The notes: generated by a model from the letters alone, not told the origin. DNA of 64,000 bases from Brevundimonas sp. UBA7664 (GCF_002483305.1 NZ_DLHQ01000064.1:35979-99978); one strand, 5' to 3'. Positions 23,640-33,451 are shown, numbered from the stretch's first letter. Numbers and translations: made by a program.

Positions 23640-25874
23640 ATGCCCTTCCCCGCCAGTCATCCCGCGCTTGACCGCGCCCTTTCCGAACGCGGCTATGCCG
23701 AGCCCACGCCGGTGCAATCCGCCGTGCTGGAGGCCGAACAGGGCCGCGACCTTCTCGTCTCGGCCCAGACCGGTTCCGGCAAGACCGTGGCCTTCGGCCT
23801 GGCCCTCGCCCCCACCCTGCTGGGCGAGGCCGAGAAATTCGCCGAGTTCGGCGCGCCGGTGGCCCTGGTCATCGCGCCGACGCGCGAACTGGCCCTGCAG
23901 GTCTCCAACGAGCTGCAGTGGCTGTATGCCCAGACCGGGGCGCGCATCGTCTCCTGCGTCGGCGGCATGGATCCCAAGGTCGAGCGCCAGGCGCTGAACC
24001 GCGGCTGTCACATCGTGGTCGGCACGCCCGGCCGTCTGCGCGATCACCTTGAGCGCGGCTCGCTGGACCTGACCACGCTGAAGGCCGTCGTGCTGGATGA
24101 AGCCGACGAAATGCTGGACATGGGCTTCCACGAGGACCTGACCTTCATCCTCGAGACCGCGCCGGCCGAACGGCGCACCCTGATGTTCTCGGCGACCCTG
24201 GCGCGCGACATCGTGCAGCTGGCCAAGACCTATCAGAAGGACGCCCTGCGCATCGATACGGTCGCGGGCAACGCCTCGCACGCCGACATCGAATACAAGG
24301 CCATCCGCGTCGCCCCGAACGAGGTCGAGCTCGCGGTCGTCAATGTGCTGCGCTATTTCGAGGCCCCCGGGGCGCTGGTGTTCGCCAATACGCGCGAGCG
24401 AGTGAAGCACCTGACGTCGAGCCTTCGCGAGCGCGGCTTCTCGGTCGTCGGCCTGTCCGGCGAACTGACCCAGAGCCAGCGTTCGGAAGCGCTGCAGGCC
24501 CTGCGCGACGGTCACGCCCGGGTCTGCGTCGCCACGGACGTCGCCGCCCGCGGCCTCGACCTGCCCGATCTGGGTCTGGTCATCCATGCCGAGATCCCGG
24601 TCAACAAGGCCGGCCTGCTGCACCGTTCGGGCCGCACCGGCCGCGCCGGCAAGAAGGGCGTCTCCGTCCTGCTGGTCAGCTATACGCGCCGCCGCAAGGT
24701 CGAGCTGATGCTGCAATCGGCCTCGATCAAGGCCGAATGGAGCGGCCCGCCCTCGGCCGAGATGATCCTCGCCAACGACCATGTCCGCATGCTGGCTGAT
24801 CCGGTGCTGATCGCGCCGGTCGAGGACGAAGCCGTGCTGGCGCTGGGCAAGCAGCTGCTCGAGAAGACCACGCCCGAACAGGTCGCCGCCGCCCTGATCC
24901 GCCTCTACCAGCAGAAGCTGCCCGCCCCGGAAGACGTCTATGACGACGACCGGATGAAGCGCCAGCAGGAGACCGGCAAGAACGACAAGGGCCAGGCCGA
25001 CGTTCCGTACACGGACTTCGCCCGCGGCGGCGACATGACCTGGTACCGGATCAATATCGGCCGCGACAAGAACGCCGATCCGAAATGGCTGATGCCGACC
25101 ATCTGCCGTCTGGGCCATGTGACCAAGCGCGACATCGGCTCGATCAAGATCTTTGAGCGCGAGACCAAGTTCGAGATCACCCAGGAGATGCAGGCCAAGT
25201 TCGAGGCCGCCATCGCCCTGGGCCTCGAGGACGGCGTCAAGATCGACCCGGCCGTCAAACCCGGTCCGTCCGAGAAGCCCGTCAGCCGCTGGGACAAGAA
25301 GCCCGGCGCGGGCGGCGACCGACCCGAGAAGAAGCCGTGGAAGGCCCGCGAGGACGGCGGCGACAAGCCGGCCTGGAAGCCGCGCGAGGATCGTCCCGAA
25401 GGTGCGAAGAAGCCTTGGGTCAAACGCGAAGACAGCGCGCCGGCGGAGAAGAAGCCGTGGGTGAAGCGCGACGATGCGGGCCCGGCCGCCGAGGGCAAGA
25501 AGCCCTGGGTCAAGCGCGAGGAGACGGGCGACAAGCCGGCGTGGAAGGCCCGCGAGGACCGTCCGCAGGGCGACAAGAAGCCGTGGGTGAAACGCGACGA
25601 CGCCGCCCCGGCCGCAGAAGGCAAGAAGCCGTGGGTCAAGCGCACGCCGAACGACCCGACGCCGGAAGGCAAGAAGCCGTGGGTGAAGAAGCCCGCCGCC
25701 GAGGGCAAGACGCCTTGGACCCCGCGCTCCGACGCCGAAGCCGCTCCGGCGGCCGCGGGCGACAAGCCATGGAAGGGCAAGCCCAAGGGCGGCGACCGTC
25801 CGTGGGCGTCCAAGGACGCGCGCGGCAAGCCGGCGGCGCCGAGAGCGCCGTATAAGGCCAAGGGGCCTCGCTAG
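23640..25874 (+). CDS. DEAD-box RNA helicase with DbpA-type domain and KKPWVKR-repeat tail
   Basis: The 744-residue helicase has all core motifs: the Q-motif region TPVQSAVL, SAQTGSGKT, PTRELA, TPGRLRD, LDEADEMLDMGF, SATL, ATDVAARGLD and HRSGRTGRAG. A DbpA-like RNA-binding module follows (WYRINIGRDKNADPKWLMPTICRLG). The last 200 residues are a low-complexity basic tail built from KKPWVKRED-type modules. Seven KKPW units are visible plus DKPAW, KTPW and DRPW variants. It probably remodels RNA during ribosome assembly or cold growth, as DeaD/CsdA does. The start at 23640 is chosen because upstream codons do not resemble a helicase. Confidence 0.95.
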   Translation: MPFPASHPALDRALSERGYAEPTPVQSAVLEAEQGRDLLVSAQTGSGKTVAFGLALAPTLLGEAEKFAEFGAPVALVIAPTRELALQVSNELQWLYAQTGARIVSCVGGMDPKVERQALNRGCHIVVGTPGRLRDHLERGSLDLTTLKAVVLDEADEMLDMGFHEDLTFILETAPAERRTLMFSATLARDIVQLAKTYQKDALRIDTVAGNASHADIEYKAIRVAPNEVELAVVNVLRYFEAPGALVFANTRERVKHLTSSLRERGFSVVGLSGELTQSQRSEALQALRDGHARVCVATDVAARGLDLPDLGLVIHAEIPVNKAGLLHRSGRTGRAGKKGVSVLLVSYTRRRKVELMLQSASIKAEWSGPPSAEMILANDHVRMLADPVLIAPVEDEAVLALGKQLLEKTTPEQVAAALIRLYQQKLPAPEDVYDDDRMKRQQETGKNDKGQADVPYTDFARGGDMTWYRINIGRDKNADPKWLMPTICRLGHVTKRDIGSIKIFERETKFEITQEMQAKFEAAIALGLEDGVKIDPAVKPGPSEKPVSRWDKKPGAGGDRPEKKPWKAREDGGDKPAWKPREDRPEGAKKPWVKREDSAPAEKKPWVKRDDAGPAAEGKKPWVKREETGDKPAWKAREDRPQGDKKPWVKRDDAAPAAEGKKPWVKRTPNDPTPEGKKPWVKKPAAEGKTPWTPRSDAEAAPAAAGDKPWKGKPKGGDRPWASKDARGKPAAPRAPYKAKGPR

Positions 25875-25914
25875 CCCCGCCTGGCGTCTCATCGCGAGGA
25901 TTGATCCCGCCATG

Positions 25915-25930
25915 TAACCGTTTACGGTGA
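25915..25930 (+). promoter_or_regulatory. LacI-type operator-like palindrome
   Basis: TAACCG-TTTA-CGGTGA is a 16-bp palindrome with five of six arm pairs, of the kind used by LacI/GalR sugar repressors (AACCGnTTnCGGT types). It lies 68 bp before the ABC ATPase gene. A regulator would be encoded elsewhere. Confidence 0.5.
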
Positions 25931-25997
25931 CCGCAAAATCCGGCCTCAAGTAGCGCGAAGCGCGGTAGGCCCAACAAGAAGCTGCGGGCAGGAAAAC

Positions 25998-27080
<1,083 letters not shown>

Positions 27081-27090
27081 GCCAACGCGT

Positions 27091-27110
27091 GTTGCGTCGC
27101 ACAACGCAAC
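27091..27110 (+). terminator. Hairpin after the ABC ATPase gene
   Basis: GTTGCGT (27091-27097) and ACGCAAC (27104-27110) pair around a six-base loop. There is no T-run, so termination would be weak. It lies in the 46-bp gap before alr and may only partly separate the two genes. Confidence 0.35.
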
Positions 27111-27126
27111 GCTTCTAGATGACCGG

Positions 27127-28164
27127 ATGCCCGCCCCGGCCACGCTCACCGTCGATCTGAACGCGCTCGCCGCCAATTTCCGCACGCTGGAGGCGGTCGG
27201 CGGCGTTCCCGTGCATCCGGTGGTCAAGGCCGACAGCTATGGCCTCGGCGCCGAAGCCTGTTCGCGGCGGCTGATGGCGGAAGGGGCGCGCACCTTCTTC
27301 GTGGCCCGGACTTCCGAGGGCGAACGGCTGCGCGCGGCCCTCGGCGCCGAACCGGCCATCTATGTGCTGGACGGCTGCCTTACAGGACGGGCCGCGCGGC
27401 TGCGCGCCGCCGGCCTGCGTCCGGTGCTGAACGCCGGCGCCCAGGTGGCCGAATGGCGGGCGGCGGGGGGCGGTCCCTGCGGCCTGCAGATCGACACCGG
27501 GATGAACCGGCTGGGTTTCCGCGCCGCGGCCGCGCCGGAGCCGTTCGATGGCCTCGACCTCGTGCTCAGCCACCTCGCCTGCGCCGACGATCCGGCCGAG
27601 GCCATGAACGCGCGTCAGCGCGACGCCTTCGCCGCGGCCGTGGCGCGGTATCCGGGCGTGGTGCGGTCCTTCGCCAATTCCGGCGGCGTCTTCCTCGGCC
27701 CCGACTACGCCTTCGACGCGACGCGGCCGGGCATCTGCCTGTACGGCGGCGGGCCAGAGGGCCGCCCCGACCCTCGCATCCAGCCCGTCGCGACGCTGAC
27801 GGCCGAGGTGCTTCAGCTGCTCGACGTGCCGGCCGGCGAGACCGTGGGCTATTCGCGGACCTTCACCGCCACGGGGCCGACCCGGATCGCCACCTGCGCG
27901 GCCGGATATGCCGACGGCGTGCTGCGCAGCTACAGCCCCCGGGGACAGGTCTTTGTGGCCGGCGAACTACGGCCGATCGTCGGGCGGGTGTCGATGGACG
28001 CCTGCGCCGTCGAGGTGACCGGCCTGAATGTCGCCGTCGGCGACCGGGTCGAGCTGTTCGGCGCCAACCGGATGCTGGACGACGCCGGAACGGCGGCCGG
28101 TACGATCGGCTATGAGTTGCTGAGCGCCATTACCGCCCGGGTTCCGCGGGTCTACGTCGGCTGA
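27127..28164 (+). CDS. alr: Alanine racemase
   Basis: The 345-residue PLP enzyme interconverts L- and D-alanine for peptidoglycan. The PLP lysine is in VVKADSYGLG (K34), the second catalytic residue is Y242 in GYSRTF, and the TIM-barrel landmarks GMNRLGF and RPGICLYGG are present. It lies 46 bp after the ABC ATPase gene and ends before a strong convergent hairpin. The length is about 15-30 residues shorter than the E. coli enzyme, with a compact start. Confidence 0.95.
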   Translation: MPAPATLTVDLNALAANFRTLEAVGGVPVHPVVKADSYGLGAEACSRRLMAEGARTFFVARTSEGERLRAALGAEPAIYVLDGCLTGRAARLRAAGLRPVLNAGAQVAEWRAAGGGPCGLQIDTGMNRLGFRAAAAPEPFDGLDLVLSHLACADDPAEAMNARQRDAFAAAVARYPGVVRSFANSGGVFLGPDYAFDATRPGICLYGGGPEGRPDPRIQPVATLTAEVLQLLDVPAGETVGYSRTFTATGPTRIATCAAGYADGVLRSYSPRGQVFVAGELRPIVGRVSMDACAVEVTGLNVAVGDRVELFGANRMLDDAGTAAGTIGYELLSAITARVPRVYVG

Positions 28165-28182
28165 CGCAGCCTCCAGCCCCGC

Positions 28183-28220
28183 GCGGTTCTCCCTCCCCCG
28201 AAGCGGGGAGGGAGAACCGC
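28183..28220. terminator. Bidirectional 16-bp hairpin between alr and the acyl-CoA dehydrogenase gene
   Basis: GCGGTTCTCCCTCCCC (28183-28198) and its exact complement (28205-28220) form a perfect 16-bp stem with loop CGAAGC. It sits between convergent genes ending at 28164 and 28222. No T-run is present on either side, so it may act with Rho or block antisense readthrough. Confidence 0.7.
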
Positions 28221-28221
28221 C

Positions 28222-29430
28222 CTACCCGCCCCGGCCCCCGTGTTTCGCATACTCCAGCCGCGCCACCGTCCGGTTATGCACCTCGTCCGGGCCGTCGGCG
28301 ATGCGCAGGGTGCGGACCATGGCGTACATCTCGGCCAGGGGCGTGTCGGCCGAGACGCCGGCCCCGCCATAGGCCTGGATGGCGTCGTCGATGACCTGCA
28401 GCGCCATGCGCGGGGCGGCGACCTTGATCTGGGCGATCTCGGACTTGGCGTTCTTGGCCCCCGCCTCGTCCATCATCCAGGCGGCCTTGAGCACCAGCAG
28501 GCGGCACATCTCGATATTGGTGCGGGCCTCGCCGACGCGCTGCTCCCAGACCGAATGCTCGGCCAGCGACTTGCGGAAGGCGGTGCGCGACAGCAGGCGC
28601 TGGACCATCAGCTCCAGAGCCCGTTCGGTCATGCCGATGACGCGCATGCAGTGGTGGATGCGGCCGGGCCCGAGGCGGCCCTGGGCGATCTCGAAGCCCC
28701 GGCCCTCGCCGGCGATCAGGTTCTCGACCGGGACGCGGACATTCTCGAGCACCACCTCGGCGTGGCCGATCGGCAGTTCGTCATAGCCGAACACCGACAG
28801 CATCCGCTCGACCCGGAAACCCGGCGTGTCGACGGGGACGATGATCTGGGACTGCTGGGTGTGGACCGAGGCGTCGGGGTCGGTCTTGCCCATGACGATG
28901 GTCACCGCGACGTTCGGGTGCGCCATGTTGGTCGACCACCATTTGCGGCCGTTGATCACATAGTGGTCGCCGTCGCGCTCGATCCGGGTCTGGATGTTGG
29001 TGGCGTCGGAGGAGGCGACCTCGGGCTCGGTCATCAGGAAGGCCGAGCGGATCTCGCCGGCCATCAGAGGCTTGAGCCAGCGCGCCTGCTGGGCCTCGTT
29101 CCCGTACATATGGAGCACTTCCATATTGCCGGTGTCGGGGGCGTTGCAGTTGAACACCTCGGCCGACCAGAGATGGCGGCCCATCAGCTCGGCCAGCGGG
29201 GCGTATTCGAGATTGGTCAGGCCGGCGCCGTGATCGCCGGGCAGGAACATGTTCCACAGACCGGCCTCGCGCGCCTTCGCCTTCATCTCCTCCATGGCCG
29301 GCGGCTGGCGCTTCGGGTTCTCGCGGACCTGGGCGCGGTATTCCTCTTCGCGCGGCAGGACATGGTCGTCGAGGAAGCGCTTGAGCCGATCCTGCCAGTG
29401 CAGGGCCCTGTCGCTGTGGCGGAATTCCAT
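28222..29430 (-). CDS. Acyl-CoA dehydrogenase
   Basis: The 402-residue FAD enzyme catalyses alpha,beta-dehydrogenation of acyl-CoA. N-terminal helical, middle beta (FLMTEPEVASSDATNIQTRIER, then INGRKWWSTNMAHP) and C-terminal helical domains are all present. The C-terminal part has the LAEMYAMVRTLRIADGPDEVHNRTVARLE block that contains the catalytic region in long-chain and ACAD10/11-type members. It ends at the convergent hairpin. Upstream on the same strand lies the SCP2 gene. Substrate chain length is not decidable; it resembles ACAD11-like enzymes by the IADGPDEVH motif. Confidence 0.92.
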   Translation of the reverse strand: MEFRHSDRALHWQDRLKRFLDDHVLPREEEYRAQVRENPKRQPPAMEEMKAKAREAGLWNMFLPGDHGAGLTNLEYAPLAELMGRHLWSAEVFNCNAPDTGNMEVLHMYGNEAQQARWLKPLMAGEIRSAFLMTEPEVASSDATNIQTRIERDGDHYVINGRKWWSTNMAHPNVAVTIVMGKTDPDASVHTQQSQIIVPVDTPGFRVERMLSVFGYDELPIGHAEVVLENVRVPVENLIAGEGRGFEIAQGRLGPGRIHHCMRVIGMTERALELMVQRLLSRTAFRKSLAEHSVWEQRVGEARTNIEMCRLLVLKAAWMMDEAGAKNAKSEIAQIKVAAPRMALQVIDDAIQAYGGAGVSADTPLAEMYAMVRTLRIADGPDEVHNRTVARLEYAKHGGRGG

Positions 29431-29506
29431 GGTCTTGCTCCGGAAAAGGAAACGGCGCGATCCCTGTGGAGGACCGCGCCGCGGAATGCCTTGTTTCAGA
29501 TCACAC

Positions 29507-29812
29507 TCAGCGCTTCAGCAGCGGGGCCAGCTTCTGGGCGATCATCATGTCGCCGGCGATCTTCAGCTTGCCCTGCATGAAGGCCATCATCGGGTCGAGC
29601 TGGCCGTTGGACAGGGCCATGAAGTCGTCCCAGCTGATCGACACCGTGGCGTCGGCGGGCTTGTCCTCATTGGTGACGCTGTTGGGCGTCGAGGCGCCGT
29701 CGATATAGATCTTGCCGACATCGCCCAGGTCGATCTTCACGGTCTTGCCCAGACCGGAGTTGTCGCCCACGGCGCCGCGGATGTGTTCGGTGACTTGAGC
29801 CAGGTCGGCCAT
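29507..29812 (-). CDS. SCP2 sterol-carrier-type lipid-binding protein
   Basis: The 101-residue single-domain SCP2 protein reads KTVKIDLGDVGKIYIDGASTP, then DATVSISWDDFMALSNGQLDPMMAFMQGKLKIAGDM, the conserved lipid-binding end of the family. It lies 76 bp upstream of the acyl-CoA dehydrogenase gene, which fits binding or presentation of acyl-CoA or fatty acids. The ATG at 29812 has AGAAGCGCTC upstream. Confidence 0.9.
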   Translation of the reverse strand: MADLAQVTEHIRGAVGDNSGLGKTVKIDLGDVGKIYIDGASTPNSVTNEDKPADATVSISWDDFMALSNGQLDPMMAFMQGKLKIAGDMMIAQKLAPLLKR

Positions 29813-30163
29813 GAGCGCTTCTCCCGTAAAGCTCGATCCCCGGACGGCCGGAGATCGGATTGCGCACCGACCTAGACCGGGTGCGGGCGGCTGCCAAGAT
29901 CACGCGGGGTCAAGTTGCACACGCAATCGCGGAAGCGGGCATGGTCAGGGGCGAATTCGCCGCGCCAGAGCTGAGTTTTTCGCCTGAAAAGCGAATAACT
30001 CGCCCAACCGGCGCAAGAGTCGCAGCCCCCGCCACAATCCGGTCCGCGTTGAGCAACCGTCGCCTTGCCAAGCGGTTAAGGTTACCATAACGATGATACT
30101 TCGGTCCCTGGCTGTGGGGTTGTTCAGGGCCTTAACCGAGGACTGGATTTTGGGGAGCTTCAA
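29813..30163. other. 350-bp divergent intergenic region
   Basis: No gene is seen; short frames on both strands have noise composition. The plus-strand part contains GCGGTTAAGGTTACCATAAC (30072-30091), with TTAA/TTACC elements that loosely resemble CtrA half-sites, and a CCTTAACCGAGG further on. It probably holds the promoters of the SCP2 unit and of the exported protein at 30164. Confidence 0.4.
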
Positions 30164-30688
30164 GTGAAACACATAGTCATCGCCGCCGCCGGCGCTCTGC
30201 TGGCCCTGGCCGGAAGCGCCGGAACGTCAGCCGCCCAGGACCGGGGCTACGGACCGCCGCCGCCGCCGCCGCCGCCGCCCCCGACGTATTGCTGCGACAA
30301 TCCCCCGCCTCCGTGCCGCGACGGAGGCCCTCGCGACGCCTACGGAGTCTGCCTGTGCGACTACGAGGTGAGTTGGTACAATACCCCGAGGCCGTGGCAC
30401 GTCGTCCGCGCCGGCGGGCCGGGTGTCCGCATCCGCGGTCGGCCGGTCACCATCGAGTCGGGCCGCATCGATATCCAGGGCCCCCCGATCTATGTCGAGG
30501 CCCCGCCCATCCGTATTCGGGCCCCGCAGATCTATCTGCGCGCGCCTGAAGTTCACATCCGCCCGTCCGACGTCACCGTCGAGCCGCCGGAAATCCACTT
30601 CTCCGACTGCGAAGGCGTGATCGAGTGCGAGCCCGTCACGCACGGCGGCAACACGGCGCCGCGCAGCTACGACGGCGAGCGCGGCTAG
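30164..30688 (+). CDS. Exported Cys-rich protein with poly-Pro tract and eight 7-residue beta repeats
   Basis: The 174-residue protein has a signal peptide cleaved near SAAQ (about 24-26). A run of ten prolines and a Cys-rich segment (CCDNPPPPC, CLC) follow. From about residue 92 come eight consecutive 7-residue units with alternating hydrophobics: PVTIESG, RIDIQGP, PIYVEAP, PIRIRAP, QIYLRAP, EVHIRPS, DVTVEPP, EIHFSDC. This looks like a narrow beta-solenoid or strand stack capped by a cysteine. The tail has one more cysteine and a charged end. No family is recognised. A strong terminator follows. Confidence 0.8.
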   Translation: MKHIVIAAAGALLALAGSAGTSAAQDRGYGPPPPPPPPPPTYCCDNPPPPCRDGGPRDAYGVCLCDYEVSWYNTPRPWHVVRAGGPGVRIRGRPVTIESGRIDIQGPPIYVEAPPIRIRAPQIYLRAPEVHIRPSDVTVEPPEIHFSDCEGVIECEPVTHGGNTAPRSYDGERG

Positions 30689-30702
30689 GACCGTCAGGAC
30701 CA

Positions 30703-30731
30703 ACCCCGGCCGGACGCGCTCCGGCCGGGGT
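30703..30731 (+). terminator. Hairpin terminator after the exported repeat protein
   Basis: ACCCCGGCCGGA (30703-30714) pairs perfectly with TCCGGCCGGGGT (30720-30731) around CGCGC. The downstream run is CTCGCTT, short in T. It lies between convergent genes. Confidence 0.7.
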
Positions 30732-30802
30732 CTCGCTTCAAGGAACGACAGGCCCGCGCCGCAAGGCGTCGGGCCTGTTTGTCATCCGGAGCTATGGCGC
30801 CG

Positions 30803-31363
30803 TCAGTTCGGGACGACCGCGGCCTCCGCCGTTGCCTCGGTCCCGACCTCGGGGGTCTGCGGCGCACAAAAATTCTGGCTCCGGACTTCCACGGCCAGGG
30901 CTATGTCGCCCCCGGCCAGGGCGGTCCGTATGGCGTCTTCGCAGCGATCCTCGCTCAGCAACCGGCTGACGTCCGCCCTGAGCGCTGCGCGGGCGTTGGC
31001 CGCATCCCGCAAGGCCCGGGCCTCGCGTCGATCGTCCGGAAGGCACAGTGAAAGCCATGAGGCGTCGGCGCAGCGCGCGATCAGCCGCGCCTGCCGGTCC
31101 GCCTCGGCCGAGCTGATCTCAGCCGGCGGGGCCAGGGTCGACACCGTCGGCGGCACCGGAACGGCGATGGCCGGCGGATCGGACATGACCACGGATCCGG
31201 GCGGGGCGCCGCGCAGGATCACCGCCGGCATCTGATAGTTGCAGACCCAGCCTTGGGGCGTCATCTCGCAGGACTGCAGCATCGCCTGCGCTTCCTGCGA
31301 GGCCGGAGCGGCCGGAGGGACCTGACCGAGGGATAGTGCGAACAGCAGTGAAATCATGGCCAA
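30803..31363 (-). CDS. Exported hypothetical protein with paired cysteines
   Basis: The 186-residue protein has a short hydrophobic N-terminus (MISLLFALSLGQVPPA) that looks like a signal peptide. It then has CEMTPQGWVC, a Pro-rich linker (PPTVSTLAPPAEISS), a helical region (ADRQARLIARCADASWLSLCL) and a C-terminal ALAGGDIALAVEVRSQNFC. Five cysteines are spaced for disulfides. No homologue is recognised. The start may be the first or the second ATG (31363 or 31357). Confidence 0.65.
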   Translation of the reverse strand: MAMISLLFALSLGQVPPAAPASQEAQAMLQSCEMTPQGWVCNYQMPAVILRGAPPGSVVMSDPPAIAVPVPPTVSTLAPPAEISSAEADRQARLIARCADASWLSLCLPDDRREARALRDAANARAALRADVSRLLSEDRCEDAIRTALAGGDIALAVEVRSQNFCAPQTPEVGTEATAEAAVVPN

Positions 31364-31469
31364 TCCCGACGCCTGTCGTCACGATAGCGCAGCATACTCC
31401 CGAACGGGCATCATGTATCCCTGTTCCGCAAGGTTGGCGGGGAAGACGCTCAGGCGGCGCGGGGAAGGG

Positions 31470-32117
31470 TCAGTCCCGGCCGTCAGGCGGCGGGGCGTCA
31501 TCCCCGCGACCAGACCACGACCGGTCCCCTTCCCGCTCATCGACAGGCCGACCGTCCGACCGATACCAGCGGCGCTCGCGGCCCGCGCGCTCCCGCTCGA
31601 TCCGCGCCTCGCGCCGCGCCCGTCGGGCCTCACGTTCGGCCCGGTAGTCGCGCTCGGGCCCGTCGAAGCCGAACCAGCGGGCGACGCGGCCCTCACGTCC
31701 CGACGGCTCGGCGGGTTCGGGAGGCGGCGGGGCGCGAACGAAGGCGTCATCGACATATCGCTTCGGCGGAGGCGGCGGCTCCGGGGCCTCGAACGCGCCG
31801 TCCGCCGGCGCATAGGCGGCGGGCTCCACCATGGCGTAGGCCGGGGGCGCCGACTCAAGCGTGTCAACGAGTTCGCCGACCTCCATCACCGGACCGGCCG
31901 TGATCTCGGGTTCGACCGGCGCCACGACCTGTATCCGGAGGCGCTCACTGTCGAGCACCGGTCGCGGCACGGGCAGCACAACGGTCCGGACTCCCGCCAG
32001 CCCGATCCCGACAACGGCCACCGCCAGAGCCCATGCGAAATGACGCGGCCGGGCCCTGGCCGCGAGACGGCCGGCAAACCGGTTCAACCGGTCGAGATAA
32101 GGCGAAATTCGAGGCAT
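31470..32117 (-). CDS. Single-pass membrane protein with Pro-rich and Arg-rich periplasmic tail
   Basis: The protein has 215 residues from ATG 32117. A basic N-terminus (LNRFAGRLAARARPRH) precedes one TM (FAWALAVAVVGIGLAGVRTVVL). A low-complexity region with PPPPPKRYVDD and PPPPEPAEPSG leads to a very Arg-rich segment (YRAEREARRARREARIERERAGRERR). The layout suggests a bitopic inner-membrane protein; no domain is recognised. The arginine tail could bind nucleic acid or peptidoglycan, which is speculation. Confidence 0.6.
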   Translation of the reverse strand: MPRISPYLDRLNRFAGRLAARARPRHFAWALAVAVVGIGLAGVRTVVLPVPRPVLDSERLRIQVVAPVEPEITAGPVMEVGELVDTLESAPPAYAMVEPAAYAPADGAFEAPEPPPPPKRYVDDAFVRAPPPPEPAEPSGREGRVARWFGFDGPERDYRAEREARRARREARIERERAGRERRWYRSDGRPVDEREGDRSWSGRGDDAPPPDGRD

Positions 32118-32316
32118 GCAGGGCGCCGGAAGCAACGGGACACCCACCGCAACCCGTCAGACCCGGTCCGGTTCACGAACAGGGGTCGGCCGCCTCCCTC
32201 CGCCACCGAAACTGTGAGCAACCCGGAACTTTCCCCATGGGAAAGCTTTTCCCGGGCCTTCCGGACCTCTAGGGTCGCGAACCAGACGGCCCCGGCCGGA
32301 AGGAAACAGTACGACG

Positions 32317-32448
32317 ATGCTTAAATGGGTTCGCAGGCTGGTCAGGAAGTTGAAATGCAGACGCCATCGCTGGCGACCCGACCGACGCCGGCCCGACAGC
32401 GAATTCTGCGACCTCTGCGGAGCCCGGAAACAGGTGAGCCGGGTGTGA
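32317..32448 (+). CDS. 43-residue zinc-knuckle peptide
   Basis: The short frame starts at ATG 32317, with AAGGAAAC about 7-14 bases upstream. It begins MLKWVRRLVRKLK, then CRRH (C14, H17), an Arg/Pro-rich middle and FCDLCGARK (C31, C34). C-x2-H plus C-x2-C is a complete zinc-ligand set. The peptide is very basic (pI above 11), which fits RNA or DNA binding. No family is recognised. Good start signals and the ligand pattern support a real gene. Confidence 0.6.
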   Translation: MLKWVRRLVRKLKCRRHRWRPDRRRPDSEFCDLCGARKQVSRV

Positions 32449-32503
32449 AGGCGTCCCGAACCAGCTCCAGGACGATCCCGTCCGCGTCGCGCCGCGGTGA
32501 CCC

Positions 32504-32821
32504 CTAGCGAACAGCCGCGTAGGTCGTGGACGCCTCGCGATAGCGGGCGTGCTCGCGGGCGGTCATGCAGCGGGGCGTGCTCCAGGCGGGGTCCGAGGTC
32601 CGCACCGACAGGGCCTCCCGGGCGGTGACAAAGACCGGCGCAGCGCCATGCTCGCGGGTGAAGGCCCGGCGGGTCGCCGCGTCTGTGCCGCAGATCAGAA
32701 CCACCCGCGCCTCGGATCGCGCGGACGCCTGTGTGACGTCCCCGGCGCTCGCAATACCGGCCGGAAGGATCGCCGAGGCGGCCAGGGCCGCAAGGCCGGC
32801 AAGGCTGGTGAAAGTGCGCAT
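32504..32821 (-). CDS. Exported small hypothetical protein with two cysteines
   Basis: The protein has 105 residues from ATG 32821 (GGGAGAGAC upstream). A signal peptide ends near IASAGD. The mature part has VVLICGTDAATRRAFTREHG and SVRTSDPAWSTPRCMTAREHARY; the two cysteines probably pair. It ends 458 bases before the 3' end of the secretion operon on the same strand, so it is separately transcribed. Unknown function. Confidence 0.7.
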   Translation of the reverse strand: MRTFTSLAGLAALAASAILPAGIASAGDVTQASARSEARVVLICGTDAATRRAFTREHGAAPVFVTAREALSVRTSDPAWSTPRCMTAREHARYREASTTYAAVR

Positions 32822-32959
32822 CTCAGTCTCTCCCGAACGCCTGAAACAGTCAGGACCCGGAGCGATAATGCGCCATTCGCAGCGAATGTAAATGTTATGC
32901 GACGCTTTGAAGTATGAAATTTGACATCCGGTCGTCACAGAGCGGGCGATAGCCCTGAC

Positions 32960-33451
32960 TCAACCCGCGCAGGCTGCCACAGAGAATGCGCCCTCCACAT
33001 TCAGGGTGGCGTCGGTGTTCTCGACGACGCCGAGGCTGCAAATCGGGAGGCGGTGATCCGTCTCCAGCGCCGCGAGCCACGCGAACAACGGCCCCGACGG
33101 GACGCGCGACAGCCGGAAGCCCAGCTGCCCCGAAGCGCTCATGGCGGTGACGACGTCCAGACCCGCCGCCTCGGCGGTGCGACGGATCAGGGGTTCCAGC
33201 CCCTCCGCGGGCGCTGCGGCCGGGGCGCGCGAGGGCCCGAGCGAGGCGACGGCTGTGCGCACGTCCGCAAGCGTGGCCGAGGCCGCCTCGGCCCGTTCGG
33301 CGGCGGCCGTCCTCCACTCCAGAACCGGTCTCACCACGCCCAGCCAGGCCGCCGTGGCCAGAAGCAGGGCCGCCATGACCATCAGCATGCGGCGCTCGCG
33401 CACCGTGCGGCCGCTCCACCAGACCCCGGCGTTGTTCAGCAGCCGGGTCAT
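32960..33451 (-). CDS. gspM: Type II secretion protein GspM
   Basis: The 163-residue bitopic protein has an N-terminal cytoplasmic segment (WWSGRTVRERRMLMVM), a TM (about 22-40), and a periplasmic coiled coil and ferredoxin-like domain. Known: GspM binds GspL and links the ATPase platform to the pseudopilus. The start overlaps gspL by four bases. It is the last gene of the operon; gspN is absent. Confidence 0.88.
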   Translation of the reverse strand: MTRLLNNAGVWWSGRTVRERRMLMVMAALLLATAAWLGVVRPVLEWRTAAAERAEAASATLADVRTAVASLGPSRAPAAAPAEGLEPLIRRTAEAAGLDVVTAMSASGQLGFRLSRVPSGPLFAWLAALETDHRLPICSLGVVENTDATLNVEGAFSVAACAG

